This document shows, in pieces, positions 44,070 to 52,680 of a stretch of 64,000 bases of DNA; within the stretch, counting starts at the first letter, position 1, and each line of letters begins with the position of its first letter. The stretch spans positions 120,169 to 184,168 of the forward strand of contig NZ_FQZA01000006.1 in assembly GCF_900141995.1 (NCBI RefSeq), read 5' to 3'. This stretch comes from Palleronia salina. Its GTDB lineage: Bacteria; Pseudomonadota; Alphaproteobacteria; Rhodobacterales; Rhodobacteraceae. Under the pieces are notes generated by a model that did no database searches, was not told where the DNA came from, and saw only the letters and a program-made list of their open reading frames with translations. A program made the position numbers and the translations under genes.

Positions 44070-45920
44070 TCATGCCTCGGCCCGTTCCAGCCGTTCCAGC
44101 GCCGCCATCCACAGTGTTTCGGCCCGGTCGAGCCCTTCCATCACCTCGGCATACTTGCGGTTCCACGTCTCCAGCTCGCCGACGCGGCTGTCCTCGTAAA
44201 GCGTCGGGTCGGCCAGCTTCTTGGCCAGCTTCTCGCGCATCTCGGTCAGCTTCTCGACCCGCGCCTCGCCCTTGCGCACCTCGGATTTCAGCGCCAGCAG
44301 GTCCTCGCGGCTGGCGCGCTTGACCGGGGCCTTGGGCTTTTCGGCCTTCTTCTTCGGCTCGTCCGTCTGCAACAGCATCCGCCGGTAGGCTTCGAGGTCG
44401 TCCTCGAACGGCGCGACGCGGCCATCCTTCACCAGCCACAGCCGGTCGGCCACCAGGCTCAGCAGGTGCATGTCGTGGCTGACGAGGATCACGGCGCCGG
44501 AATAGGCGGTCAGCGCGTCCACCAGCGCCTCGCGGCTTTCCATGTCCAGGTGGTTGGTGGGCTCGTCGAGGATCAGCATGTGGGGCGCGTCGATGGTGGC
44601 CAGCAGCAGGCTCAGCCGGGCCTTCTGCCCGCCCGACAGGCTGCCCACCAGCGTTTCGGCCTGGTCGGCGCCCAGCCCGAAGCCCGCAAGCCGCGCGCGG
44701 TGCCTGGCCGGCGTCTCGTCCGGGCGCAGGCGGCGGACATGGTCGATGGGCGTCTCGTCCACGTACAGCTCGTCCACCTGGTGCTGCGCGAAATAGCCCA
44801 CGCGCAGCTTGGCGGCCTTGGTGATCCGCCCGCCCATGGGCGCGAGCTTGTCGGCCAGCAGTTTGGACAGGGTCGACTTGCCCTCGCCGTTGCGGCCCAG
44901 CAGGGCGATCCGGTCGTCCTGGTCGATGCGCAGGGTCATCTTGCCCAGCACCACGCGCTCGCCGTAGCCCACGCTGGCCGATTCCAGGTTCACGATGGGC
45001 GGCGACAGCTCTTCGGGTTCGGGGAAGCTGAAGGCGCGCAGGGCGGCTTCCTGCGGGGACTGGATGGTTTCCAGCCGCTCGATCATCTTGATGCGGCTTT
45101 GCGCCTGCTTGGCCTTTGTGGCCTGCGCGCGGAAGCGGTCGACGAATTTCTGCAGGTGGGCGCGGCGGGCCTCGACCTTCTTGGACTCGCTTTCAGCCGC
45201 GGCGCGCTGCGCGGCCTTGGTGCGGGCGAAGGTGTCGTAGTTGCCGGTGAACAGCGTCAGCTTCTTGGCCTCGAGATGGAGGATCGAGTTCACCGCCCGG
45301 TTCAGCAGCCCGCGGTCGTGGCTGATGATGATGACCGTGTGCGGATAGCGCGACAGGTAGTTTTCCAGCCATAGCGCGCCCTCGAGGTCGAGGTAGTTGG
45401 TGGGCTCGTCCAGCAGCAGCACGTCGGGCTGCGAGAACAGCACGCCGGCCAGCGCCACGCGCATGCGCCAGCCGCCCGAGAAGGCGCTGCAGGGCATGGC
45501 GATCTCGGCCTGGGTGAAGCCGAGGCCGCGCAGCAGCTGGGTGGCGCGCGCCTCGCCCGACCAGGCGTCGATATCGGCCAGGCGGGTCTGGATCTCGGCG
45601 ATGCGGCCGGCATCCGTCGCCGTCTCGGCCTCGGCCATGAGGCCCGCGCGCTCGGTATCGGCGGCCAGCACCGTGTCCAGCAGCGACACGTCGGACGACG
45701 GCACCTCCTGCCGCACGCCGCCGATGCGCGCCCGCGACGGCAGGCCGATACTGCCGCTTTCCAGCACCAGCTCGCCCCGGATCAGCTTGAACAGGGTGGT
45801 CTTGCCGGTGCCGTTGCGGCCCACCACGCCGACCTTGTGGCCTTCGGGAATGGTGGCCGACGCGCCCTCGAACAGGGTGCGGCCCGCGACCGCGTAGGTG
45901 ATGTCATGGATCCTGAGCAT
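44070..45920 (-). CDS. ABC-F family ATPase (Uup/EttA-like)
   Basis: The 616-aa protein has two ABC cassettes and no membrane domain. The first has Walker A GRNGTGKTT, signature FSGGWRMRVALA and Walker B LLLDEPTNYLDLE; the second GRNGEGKST, LSGGQKARLSLL and LILDEPTNHLDME. A linker of about 80 basic residues joins them (SESKKVEARRAHLQKFVDRF), and a C-terminal coiled coil follows. ABC-F proteins act on the ribosome. The C-terminal extension of about 90 residues resembles Uup-type rather than EttA. Confidence 0.9.
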   Translation of the reverse strand: MLRIHDITYAVAGRTLFEGASATIPEGHKVGVVGRNGTGKTTLFKLIRGELVLESGSIGLPSRARIGGVRQEVPSSDVSLLDTVLAADTERAGLMAEAETATDAGRIAEIQTRLADIDAWSGEARATQLLRGLGFTQAEIAMPCSAFSGGWRMRVALAGVLFSQPDVLLLDEPTNYLDLEGALWLENYLSRYPHTVIIISHDRGLLNRAVNSILHLEAKKLTLFTGNYDTFARTKAAQRAAAESESKKVEARRAHLQKFVDRFRAQATKAKQAQSRIKMIERLETIQSPQEAALRAFSFPEPEELSPPIVNLESASVGYGERVVLGKMTLRIDQDDRIALLGRNGEGKSTLSKLLADKLAPMGGRITKAAKLRVGYFAQHQVDELYVDETPIDHVRRLRPDETPARHRARLAGFGLGADQAETLVGSLSGGQKARLSLLLATIDAPHMLILDEPTNHLDMESREALVDALTAYSGAVILVSHDMHLLSLVADRLWLVKDGRVAPFEDDLEAYRRMLLQTDEPKKKAEKPKAPVKRASREDLLALKSEVRKGEARVEKLTEMREKLAKKLADPTLYEDSRVGELETWNRKYAEVMEGLDRAETLWMAALERLERAEA

Positions 45921-46016
45921 GGCCCGCGCATTAGCAGAGCGTGCGGCCGCGCGAAAGCCACACTGGCCGGACACGGCCAGGGTCTTTACGCTCGGCCCGA
46001 CCAAGCGGAGGAATAC

Positions 46017-46631
46017 ATGACCATCACCCTGCATTCGCTGCAATATTCGCGGGCCGTCCGCATAGCCTGGCTGATGGAGGAACTGTCGGTCCCCTACAAG
46101 ATCGTGCGCTACGAGCGGACCGAGTCCTACCAGGCGCCGCCGGGCCTGCGGCAAATCCACCCCTTGGGCAAGGCGCCGGTGATCGTGGATGGCGACCTCG
46201 TGCTGGGCGAGTCGGCCGCGATCCTGCGCCATGTCCAGCGACGCCACGGCGACGGCCGTTTCGTGCCCGAAGGCGACCGGGATGCCTGGGCGCGCCACGA
46301 CGAGTGGCTGGACTACGTCGAGGGCACCCTCATGCGGCCGATCAGCGCCGCCTTCTGGGCGCGGCGCAACGACAGCGAGATCGACGCCAAGTCGCAAGGC
46401 CAGATCGACCTGCACATGGGATACCTGAAAGGCCACCTGGCCAAGCGCGATTTCCTGCTGGGGGATGAGCTGACGCTCGCGGACATGCAGATGCTCTACG
46501 CCCTGGCCATGGCGCGGTACGCCGGCGTGCTGGGCGACGGCGCGGCGGCGGACTACCTCGATCGCCTGCTGGCGCGCCCGGCGGTGGAGCGCGCGATAAA
46601 GGCCACCGGGCCGATCATGCCCGACGGCTGA
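46017..46631 (+). CDS. Glutathione S-transferase
   Basis: The 204-aa product has an N-terminal thioredoxin-like domain with [20 protein letters not shown], the cis-proline region [20 protein letters not shown] and a helical C-terminal domain ([20 protein letters not shown], with the N-capping aspartate). The ATG follows gcggaggaa. It diverges from the ABC-F gene. Substrate unknown. Confidence 0.9.
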   Translation: MTITLHSLQYSRAVRIAWLMEELSVPYKIVRYERTESYQAPPGLRQIHPLGKAPVIVDGDLVLGESAAILRHVQRRHGDGRFVPEGDRDAWARHDEWLDYVEGTLMRPISAAFWARRNDSEIDAKSQGQIDLHMGYLKGHLAKRDFLLGDELTLADMQMLYALAMARYAGVLGDGAAADYLDRLLARPAVERAIKATGPIMPDG

Positions 46632-46917
46632 GCGGCCCAGGTCGACGCGCCGAAGCGAATGGCGCCCGGGGGCGCCGGACCCGATCCCGGCGCCCCGGGC
46701 CGCCCAACAGGACGGCGCGAGTGAGCGCCAGCATGGCCTTGCCTTCCTGCCCCGTGACGTGACCGGGCGAAGGTGTCGGGCATTCTGGCCCAAGGCCGGA
46801 AAAGCCCCTGGCGCCGTCTCCCCGCGAATGGGTTTTCAACGGTTGGGGTGCATGGTATCGGGACGCGCAATATTCGGGCGGGCATTGGGCCTGCCTACGC
46901 TGAAAAATGAGGCACCC

Positions 46918-47340
46918 ATGGCCACCGAACGCACGCTGTCGATCATCAAGCCCGACGCGACCCGCCGCAACCTGACCGGCAAGATCAACGCGAAATTCGA
47001 GGATGCGGGCCTGCGCATCATCGCGCAGAAGCGGATCCAGCTGACCAAGGCCCAGGCGGGCGAATTCTACAAGGTCCACGCCGAACGGCCCTTCTTCGAC
47101 GAACTGACCACCTTCATGGCGTCCGAGCCTGTCGTCGTGCAGGTGCTGGAAGGCGAAAGCGCCATCGCGAAGAACCGCGAAGTGATGGGCGCCACGAACC
47201 CCGCCGAGGCCGAGGCCGGCACCATCCGCGCCGAGTTCGCCGAGTCGGTCGGCGAGAACTCGGTTCACGGGTCGGACGCGCCCGAGACCGCCAAGGAAGA
47301 AATCTCGTTCTTCTTCTCCGGCCTCGAGCTGGTGGGCTAA
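46918..47340 (+). CDS. ndk: Nucleoside diphosphate kinase
   Basis: The 140-aa enzyme transfers the gamma phosphate among NTPs and NDPs. It has [20 protein letters not shown] and the catalytic histidine at 117 in NSVHGSD. A gagg ribosome binding site precedes the ATG. It ends four bases into the convergent DUF4112 gene, and its terminator lies within that gene. Confidence 0.95.
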   Translation: MATERTLSIIKPDATRRNLTGKINAKFEDAGLRIIAQKRIQLTKAQAGEFYKVHAERPFFDELTTFMASEPVVVQVLEGESAIAKNREVMGATNPAEAEAGTIRAEFAESVGENSVHGSDAPETAKEEISFFFSGLELVG

Positions 47341-47771
47341 GCCCCGCCGCCCAATCCCGGGTGATGTGAAGACAGATGGCCCTCGCCCTTGGCGGGGGCC
47401 TTTTGCGTCGGGGTGGCGGCCGCCGCGCGCCGTTCGAGATCCTCGCGCAGGATCGCCACGTTGCGGCGGTTGGCCTTGAAGCCGGCATCGAACAGGTCGC
47501 CGAGGATCGGGACCGACCCGACGGCGAAGTCCACTGCGCAATTCACGCCTTGGCGGACCAGCTTGTGGCGCGGCAGGCCCATCCGGTGACTTTCCAGCAC
47601 GATGTAGGCCGCGGGGGTCAGCGCCAGCGCGTCGCCCACACCGGGGACGAGGCCCAGCAGCGTATCCCAGCCGATGCGATAGCGCGTGCCGGGAATGCCG
47701 AAGGCCGTGTCCATGCGCGCGGCAAGGCGTTCGAGGCGGGCGAGACGGTCGAAATCGGGCAAAGTGTTCAT
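47337..47771 (-). CDS. DUF4112 protein
   Basis: The 144-aa product has [20 protein letters not shown] and [20 protein letters not shown], the paired glycine-rich hairpins of DUF4112, probably membrane-associated. The last 25 residues ([20 protein letters not shown]) look unconserved, and the DNA there also holds the ndk terminator and the overlap with the ndk stop. Function unknown. Confidence 0.82.
   Translation of the reverse strand: MNTLPDFDRLARLERLAARMDTAFGIPGTRYRIGWDTLLGLVPGVGDALALTPAAYIVLESHRMGLPRHKLVRQGVNCAVDFAVGSVPILGDLFDAGFKANRRNVAILREDLERRAAAATPTQKAPAKGEGHLSSHHPGLGGGA
47378..47404 (+). terminator. ndk terminator inside the 3' end of the convergent gene
   Basis: GGCCCTCGCC (47378-47387) pairs with GGCGGGGGCC (47391-47400), one wobble pair, three-base loop, followed by TTTT. 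It terminates ndk while lying within the antisense codons of the DUF4112 C-terminus. Confidence 0.75.
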
Positions 47772-47792
47772 GCGATCCCAACCCGCGCCCGG

Positions 47793-48131
47793 TCAGCCGG
47801 TTCCGCGCGGGTCGCGCACGCCGATCCTGTCCAGGAACGCCTCGAGCTCGGAGCGCGGCGGCGGTGCGGCAGACGCCTTGATCCGGTCGAACCGCAATCG
47901 CAGCGCGGCCTTCTCGTCCGTGGTGCAATCGTTCCAGGGACGGCCCTGTAGCGCCATCTCGATCACGTAGAAGGGGATGAAATGCGGGCGTTCTCCGCTG
48001 GCCAGCAGCCTGGCATAGGCCGCGTCGGTGCCCAGTTCGCGCAGCGCCTCGGCGCTGTCGATGCCCGCGCGGGCAAAAGCCGCCTCCATGGCGGGGCCCA
48101 TGTTGCGCAAGGTCGAGATCGGCGTGCCCAT
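47793..48131 (-). CDS. TfoX C-terminal domain protein
   Basis: The 112-aa product begins MGTPISTLRNMGPAMEAAFA with GIDSAEALRELGTDAAYARL, the helix-hairpin-helix-like TfoX/Sxy C-terminal domain, without the N-terminal TfoX domain. Such stand-alone domains occur in Rhodobacterales. Involvement in competence is not implied. It precedes the DUF4112 gene in the same direction by 21 bases. Confidence 0.8.
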   Translation of the reverse strand: MGTPISTLRNMGPAMEAAFARAGIDSAEALRELGTDAAYARLLASGERPHFIPFYVIEMALQGRPWNDCTTDEKAALRLRFDRIKASAAPPPRSELEAFLDRIGVRDPRGTG

Positions 48132-48185
48132 GGCCGATGCTGTCCACGGACCGCGATGCGGGTCAAGCCGCCTTGCGCGGGTGGC

Positions 48186-48290
48186 TCAGATTGCGGCCCA
48201 GTCCTTGAAGGTGGCGGGCTTCTGCGGCGCGGGAACACCGGGTTTGCGGACCGGCTGAGGGGTCGGTTGCGGGTTGGCTTGGACGTTCAT
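48186..48290 (-). CDS. Small proline-rich protein (34 aa)
   Basis: The short frame begins MNVQANPQPTPQPVRKPGVP and ends KPATFKDWAAI. A good ribosome binding site (AGGAG) lies eight bases upstream of the ATG on the minus strand. It has no hydrophobic span. The strong start signal supports translation, but no family is recognised and the frame is short. Confidence 0.5.
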   Translation of the reverse strand: MNVQANPQPTPQPVRKPGVPAPQKPATFKDWAAI

Positions 48291-48388
48291 CGGATCGCTC
48301 CTGTCAATGGTGCGGGTCCGACGGTGGGTGCGGATTGCGGCGATTCCCGGGCCGATGGGTGCCGTGGGCGCGGATTGTTCGGCAATTG

Positions 48389-50608
48389 TCACCGATCTGC
48401 CGCAGGGCCCTCGTCGTCGATCAGCGCGATCAGGCTCGCGGCCTCCAGCGGCTTCGGCACCAGGTCCACGCCCGCGCGGCGGCATTTCTCGGCCAGCGCC
48501 CGGTCGCGGTTCGCCGTGATGATGCGCGCGGGCAGGGCGCCGAACTGAGCCCGCAGCTGCTTGTAGAGCTCCAGTCCCGTCATCCCGGGGCCAAGCTGGT
48601 GGTCCAGCAGCAGCCTGTCGGGGGCGATGTCGATCTCGTCCAGCAGGGCCAGCGCCTGCTCGGCGGTCTGGGCGTGGACCACGTGCGAGCCCCATTCCTC
48701 GATCGTGAGGCTCAGCGCGCTGGCCAGTTCCTCGTCGTTCTCGACCAGCAGCACCACCAAACCTTCCGCGCGCGGCCGCGCCTCGCGCCCCTCGCTGCGC
48801 CGCGGGGTCGGGCCACGCTGCGCCAGACTGCTGCGGGTGACGGTGACGGCGAAGCAAGACCCGCGCCCCGGCTCGGATCGCAGGGTGAGGTCGTGGCCCA
48901 GCGACGCGCAGGCCAGGTCGACGATGGCGAGCCCAAGACCCAGCCCCTTCGAGCCGGACATGTAAGGGCCCAGCTGCTTGAATTCCTGGAAAATCGTCTT
49001 CTGGTCCTCGGGCGCGATGCCGGGACCGGTGTCCCAAACCTCGACCCGCGCCGCGTCGCCCCGCCGGCGGACGCCGACCACGACGCGGCCCGTGTCGGTA
49101 TAGCGGATCGCGTTGGTCACCAGGTTCTGCAGGATCCGGCGCAGGAACACCGGGTCGGACCGCACGATGTGGTCGGTGTCCCGGATGTGCAGCGACAGGC
49201 CCTCGGCCTCGGCCATGGGGGTAAGTTCGGTCCTGAGCGATGACAGGATCTCGTTCAGCGGCACGTCCTGCACGTTCATGATCGCCTGGCCCGAGTCGAG
49301 CTTCGAGATATCCAGAAGCGCCTCGATGATGTGCTCGACCGAGGCCAGCGCCGACACCGCCTTGTCGGCGGTGGCGCGCGACAGGTCGTCGGTCGCCCGG
49401 TCCGACAGGAAGGACACGAACAGCTTCGCGGCCGACAGGGGTTGCAGCAGGTCGTGACTGGCGGCGGCCACGAAGCGGGTCTTGGACGCGTTGGCGCGCC
49501 GCGCCTCGTCCAGGGCATGACCCAGCTTCTCGGTCCGGTCGGCGACGCGGGCTTCCAGCGTCTCGTTCATCTCGCGCAGGGCGCGCGCGGCCTCGCGTTC
49601 GGTGGTGACATCGGTGAAGCTGATGACGAAGCCCCGGTCGGGCATTTCCTGCGCGAAGACGCTCAGGATCTGGGCGGGCCTGCGGGTCACCTCGAAGGTG
49701 ATCGGGCGGCGTGCCCGGCGCCGGTGCGCCCAGGCCAGCAGGTGGTCGCGGGTGAAGTGCTCGGAAAAGGTGATCTCGTCGTTCAGCCGCGCGATCAGCG
49801 CGTCGAAGGTGATGCCCACGAGCTGGCCGTGGATCGGGCGGTCCAGCAACGCCTCCATCCCCGTGTTCCAGCCCACCAGCCGCAGGTCGTTGTCGAAGAT
49901 GCAGACGCCCTGGTTCAGGTGATCGAGCGTGGCGCGCACCATCTGCGCCTGCCGGTCCATCAGCCGGTCGCGTTTCTCACGCTCGGCGCGGATGATGTCG
50001 CTAACGTCGGTCTGCAGAATCACCGTGCCGCCGGTCGCGGTCCGGTGTTCGCCCACCTGCAACCAGCGGTCGCGCGTGAGGCGCACGTTGAAGATCACCC
50101 GATCGTCCTTGTGGCGCTGCATCCGGCGGTCGCGCCACTCGCCCTTTGTGACCCCGTCGGGCAAGGCCAGGTAGATCGACTGGCTGATCAGCTCGACATA
50201 GTGATGGAACGACAGGCCCGGCTCGATGTCGGGGACCACGTCCGCCAGATCGCGGCAGAACCGCGAGTTCGACATGACCAGCCGGTCGTCCTCGTCGAAT
50301 AGGGCGAACCCCTCGTTGATCGATTCCACCGCCTCGGCCAGGTTGGCGCGCGCGGCCTCGGCGGCGCGGTTGGCGGCGCCCAGCCTTTCGTTGGTCTTGT
50401 GCAGAAGCTCCAGCGCGCGTTCCAGGTCCACGGTGCGCTGGCGCACCTCGCCCTCGAGAATGGCCGCACGCTCGAACTGGGCGTAGGCGAGGCCCGATGG
50501 ATCGCTGCTCTGCTCGATTTTCGCCATCAGCGCCTCGGAAATGGCGATGAGGCGGGCGTTCTGGTCTTCGAGGCTGTCGGCGGGGTCGATCAGTTGGCTG
50601 GCGGTCAT
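48389..50608 (-). CDS. Hybrid histidine kinase with PAS domains
   Basis: The 739-aa cytoplasmic kinase has an N-terminal coiled coil (EVRQRTVDLERALELLHKTN), two PAS domains (ESINEGFALFDEDDRLVMSN and LDHLNQGVCIFDNDLRLVGW), a HisKA domain with the phospho-histidine at 385 (AASHDLLQPLSAAK), HATPase (NLVTNAIRYTDTGR, GLGLGLAIVD) and a C-terminal receiver with aspartate 669 (LLLDHQLGPGMTG). No membrane span is seen. It is coupled (ATGA) to the FIST gene and follows the LuxR-type regulator, near a PQQ alcohol dehydrogenase. Control of that dehydrogenase is inferred. Confidence 0.92.
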   Translation of the reverse strand: MTASQLIDPADSLEDQNARLIAISEALMAKIEQSSDPSGLAYAQFERAAILEGEVRQRTVDLERALELLHKTNERLGAANRAAEAARANLAEAVESINEGFALFDEDDRLVMSNSRFCRDLADVVPDIEPGLSFHHYVELISQSIYLALPDGVTKGEWRDRRMQRHKDDRVIFNVRLTRDRWLQVGEHRTATGGTVILQTDVSDIIRAEREKRDRLMDRQAQMVRATLDHLNQGVCIFDNDLRLVGWNTGMEALLDRPIHGQLVGITFDALIARLNDEITFSEHFTRDHLLAWAHRRRARRPITFEVTRRPAQILSVFAQEMPDRGFVISFTDVTTEREAARALREMNETLEARVADRTEKLGHALDEARRANASKTRFVAAASHDLLQPLSAAKLFVSFLSDRATDDLSRATADKAVSALASVEHIIEALLDISKLDSGQAIMNVQDVPLNEILSSLRTELTPMAEAEGLSLHIRDTDHIVRSDPVFLRRILQNLVTNAIRYTDTGRVVVGVRRRGDAARVEVWDTGPGIAPEDQKTIFQEFKQLGPYMSGSKGLGLGLAIVDLACASLGHDLTLRSEPGRGSCFAVTVTRSSLAQRGPTPRRSEGREARPRAEGLVVLLVENDEELASALSLTIEEWGSHVVHAQTAEQALALLDEIDIAPDRLLLDHQLGPGMTGLELYKQLRAQFGALPARIITANRDRALAEKCRRAGVDLVPKPLEAASLIALIDDEGPAADR

Positions 50609-51774
50609 GGGCGGGTCCGGGGCAGCGACAGGGCGACGCCGGTCATCGTCTGGTTCACGTGCATCGGGCCAATCTGCTCGCCGTAGGTGGAAAAGCCCAC
50701 CACATTGTTGCGCGACAGAACGTCCGACACCGCGCGCGCGCTCTGGCCCTGCTCGGCGGCGATGCGGCGCAGGATGCAGTCGCAGGCGAGGATATCGGTG
50801 GGGCCGCGGTCGCGCGCGATCTCCTCCAGCGCGCGGTCCAGGTGGCCCGACAGGTCGTCGGCCCGCGCCACGCGCAGGACCATCCCGGTTTCGATCGCCG
50901 AGAAGAACACAAGCTCGCCCCGCTCGTTCACCCGCTGGATGGCCCGGACGTGATGCTGGTCGCCCAGCCGCACCACCACCGGGTGCGCGGCGAAGGTGAA
51001 TTCGTTCAGCTGTTCGGGGTCCTTGCCGATCAGCCGCGCGTATTCGCGCGCGGCGGGCGCGCCGTTGATATGCGTGACCAGCCGCCGCTCGGGCACCGCC
51101 CCGGTCACCACCAGCCGGGTCTCGGTCGGGTGCAGGTTGTTCAGGCTGAAGACATGCGTCTCGCAATCGGTCGCCACCAGAGACAGGATCGCCGCGTTTT
51201 CCAGCACATCGCCGTTGAGACCCAGCCGGGTCTTGCGGAACGACTGCCCGTCGCCCGCCGACCCGCCGAACAGGGGCAGGGCGCCCATCCCGGGCGCGAT
51301 CGCCGAAAGCAGCCGGTCTTCCTGCAGCGACAGCCCGTCGACCAGCAGGAAGCCGAACCCGCCGGGCATCTCGGGCACATCCGCGTTGAGCTGCATCCGT
51401 GCCTGCACGATCCGGTCCGACAGGTAGGTGCTGTCCAGATCGGTCAGCGGCGCGATGACGAAGGGCGTCACGCGGAAGCGGGCGCGGGGCAGGGCGGTCG
51501 CCAGCACCGTGTCCTCGCAATATCCGTTGGGGCCGATCTCGCCCGCCGTCGTCACGAGGATGGTATTGCTGTTGGGAAACCTCTCGGCGGCCTGCCGCGT
51601 CAGCGTGTCGAAGTCGCTTGCGGGCGAGGCGAACAGGTACAGCGTGTCGATATCCTGGTCCGACAGCTGCTGCGCGACCTGGTCAACGACATCCGGCGCC
51701 CGCGCGGGCACCGCGCAAGACGGGATCAGCCGCTGGGGCGCGCCGTCGCGCTGGATCGAAGCCGTCGCGTCGAT
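50605..51774 (-). CDS. FIST-domain sensory protein
   Basis: The product of about 389 aa has an N-terminal FIST domain (SDQDIDTLYLFASPASDFDT, TAGEIGPNGYCEDT, PLFGGSAGDGQSFRKT) and a FIST_C domain (EFTFAAHPVVVRLGDQH, DILACDCILRRIAAEQ, NNVVGFSTYGEQIGP). FIST proteins are thought to bind small ligands and feed signals to kinases. The start is unusual: GGGAGGA lies six bases before an ATC codon at 51774, and no ATG, GTG or TTG follows within the next 20 codons except an internal GTG. An upstream ATG at 51885 lies inside the response regulator gene. It is coupled to the kinase gene. Confidence 0.85.
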   Translation of the reverse strand: MDATASIQRDGAPQRLIPSCAVPARAPDVVDQVAQQLSDQDIDTLYLFASPASDFDTLTRQAAERFPNSNTILVTTAGEIGPNGYCEDTVLATALPRARFRVTPFVIAPLTDLDSTYLSDRIVQARMQLNADVPEMPGGFGFLLVDGLSLQEDRLLSAIAPGMGALPLFGGSAGDGQSFRKTRLGLNGDVLENAAILSLVATDCETHVFSLNNLHPTETRLVVTGAVPERRLVTHINGAPAAREYARLIGKDPEQLNEFTFAAHPVVVRLGDQHHVRAIQRVNERGELVFFSAIETGMVLRVARADDLSGHLDRALEEIARDRGPTDILACDCILRRIAAEQGQSARAVSDVLSRNNVVGFSTYGEQIGPMHVNQTMTGVALSLPRTRP

Positions 51775-51802
51775 GTGTCGTCCTCCCGCGCGAAAGGGTG
51801 GA

Positions 51803-52513
51803 TCAGCCGTCCGCGTTTGGCAAGATCGAGGCGAACTTGGCCTGCTGCGCCACCAGCACGGCCTGGGTGCGGCTCTGCACGCCAAGCTTACGCATGATCG
51901 CCGTGACGTGGGCCTTCACCGTGGTCTCGGCGATGGACAGGTCATAGGCGATCTGCTTGTTCAGCTTGCCGTCGCAGATCAGCTCGAGGATGCGGGCCTG
52001 CTGCGCGGTCAGCGAGCCCAGGCGCGTCACCGCGTCGGCGCGCCCCTCGGGCTGGGGGCAGGCGACGAAATGGTCGGGCAGGTAGGTCCGGCCCTCGGCG
52101 ATGGCATCCAGCGCGTTGCGGAATTCCACGTGGGGCGAATGCTTGGGCACGTAGCCCGCCGCGCCGGCCTGGACGGCGGCCGAGATGATGGCGTTTTCCG
52201 TCATCGAGGACACCACGATCACCGGCGTGCCGGGCGCGCTGTTGCGGATGCGGATCAGGCCGTCCATGCCGGTCACGTCCGGCAGGTTCAGGTCCAGCAC
52301 GACGAGGTCGGGTGCCCCGTCCTCGGCGATGATCTCCAGCCCCGATTTCAGGCTGTCGGTGGTCGCGACCGCCTTGAACGACGCGACGTTGCGCAAGGTC
52401 AGCTCGAGCGCGTCGCAAAACAGCGGGTGATCGTCGATGACCAGCGCCCAGCCCGACGCGTCCATCCGCGGGGCGGTCTCGTCGGATCGGGTGTGGTGGG
52501 ATGGTGCTTGCAT
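51803..52513 (-). CDS. LuxR-family response regulator
   Basis: The 236-aa regulator has a receiver domain (LVIDDHPLFCDALELTLRN, phospho-acceptor Asp74 in VVLDLNLPDVTG, PKHSPHVEF) and a C-terminal LuxR helix-turn-helix (LTAQQARILELICDGKLNKQ, AETTVKAHVTAIMRKLGV). It resembles regulators of PQQ alcohol dehydrogenases such as AgmR/ErbR and PedR. It is encoded 167 bases after the dehydrogenase, behind a terminator, and before the FIST and kinase genes. The start at 52513 is the longest; MDASGWALVIDDH (16 codons in) is an alternative. Confidence 0.9.
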   Translation of the reverse strand: MQAPSHHTRSDETAPRMDASGWALVIDDHPLFCDALELTLRNVASFKAVATTDSLKSGLEIIAEDGAPDLVVLDLNLPDVTGMDGLIRIRNSAPGTPVIVVSSMTENAIISAAVQAGAAGYVPKHSPHVEFRNALDAIAEGRTYLPDHFVACPQPEGRADAVTRLGSLTAQQARILELICDGKLNKQIAYDLSIAETTVKAHVTAIMRKLGVQSRTQAVLVAQQAKFASILPNADG

Positions 52514-52599
52514 GATTTCACGCTAGGCCGGCTTGGCGCCGGATGCACCTGTCAAAAGGTCGATAGGGCAATCCCGGCACCGCCGCGCGCACGCCGTGC

Positions 52600-52641
52600 G
52601 AAAAGGAAAGGGGCGATGCGTTCCGCGACGCACCGCCCCTT
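52600..52641 (-). terminator. Terminator after the PQQ dehydrogenase gene
   Basis: A 14-base arm (52608-52621) pairs with 52628-52641, one mismatch, six-base loop. On the transcript it is followed by TCCTTTT. A second smaller hairpin (CCGGGCC with GGCCCGG) lies just before it. It separates the dehydrogenase transcript from the regulator genes. Confidence 0.8.
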
Positions 52642-52680
52642 GGGATCGTTGGACCGGGCCTTGCGGCCCGGCCGCTTGTC

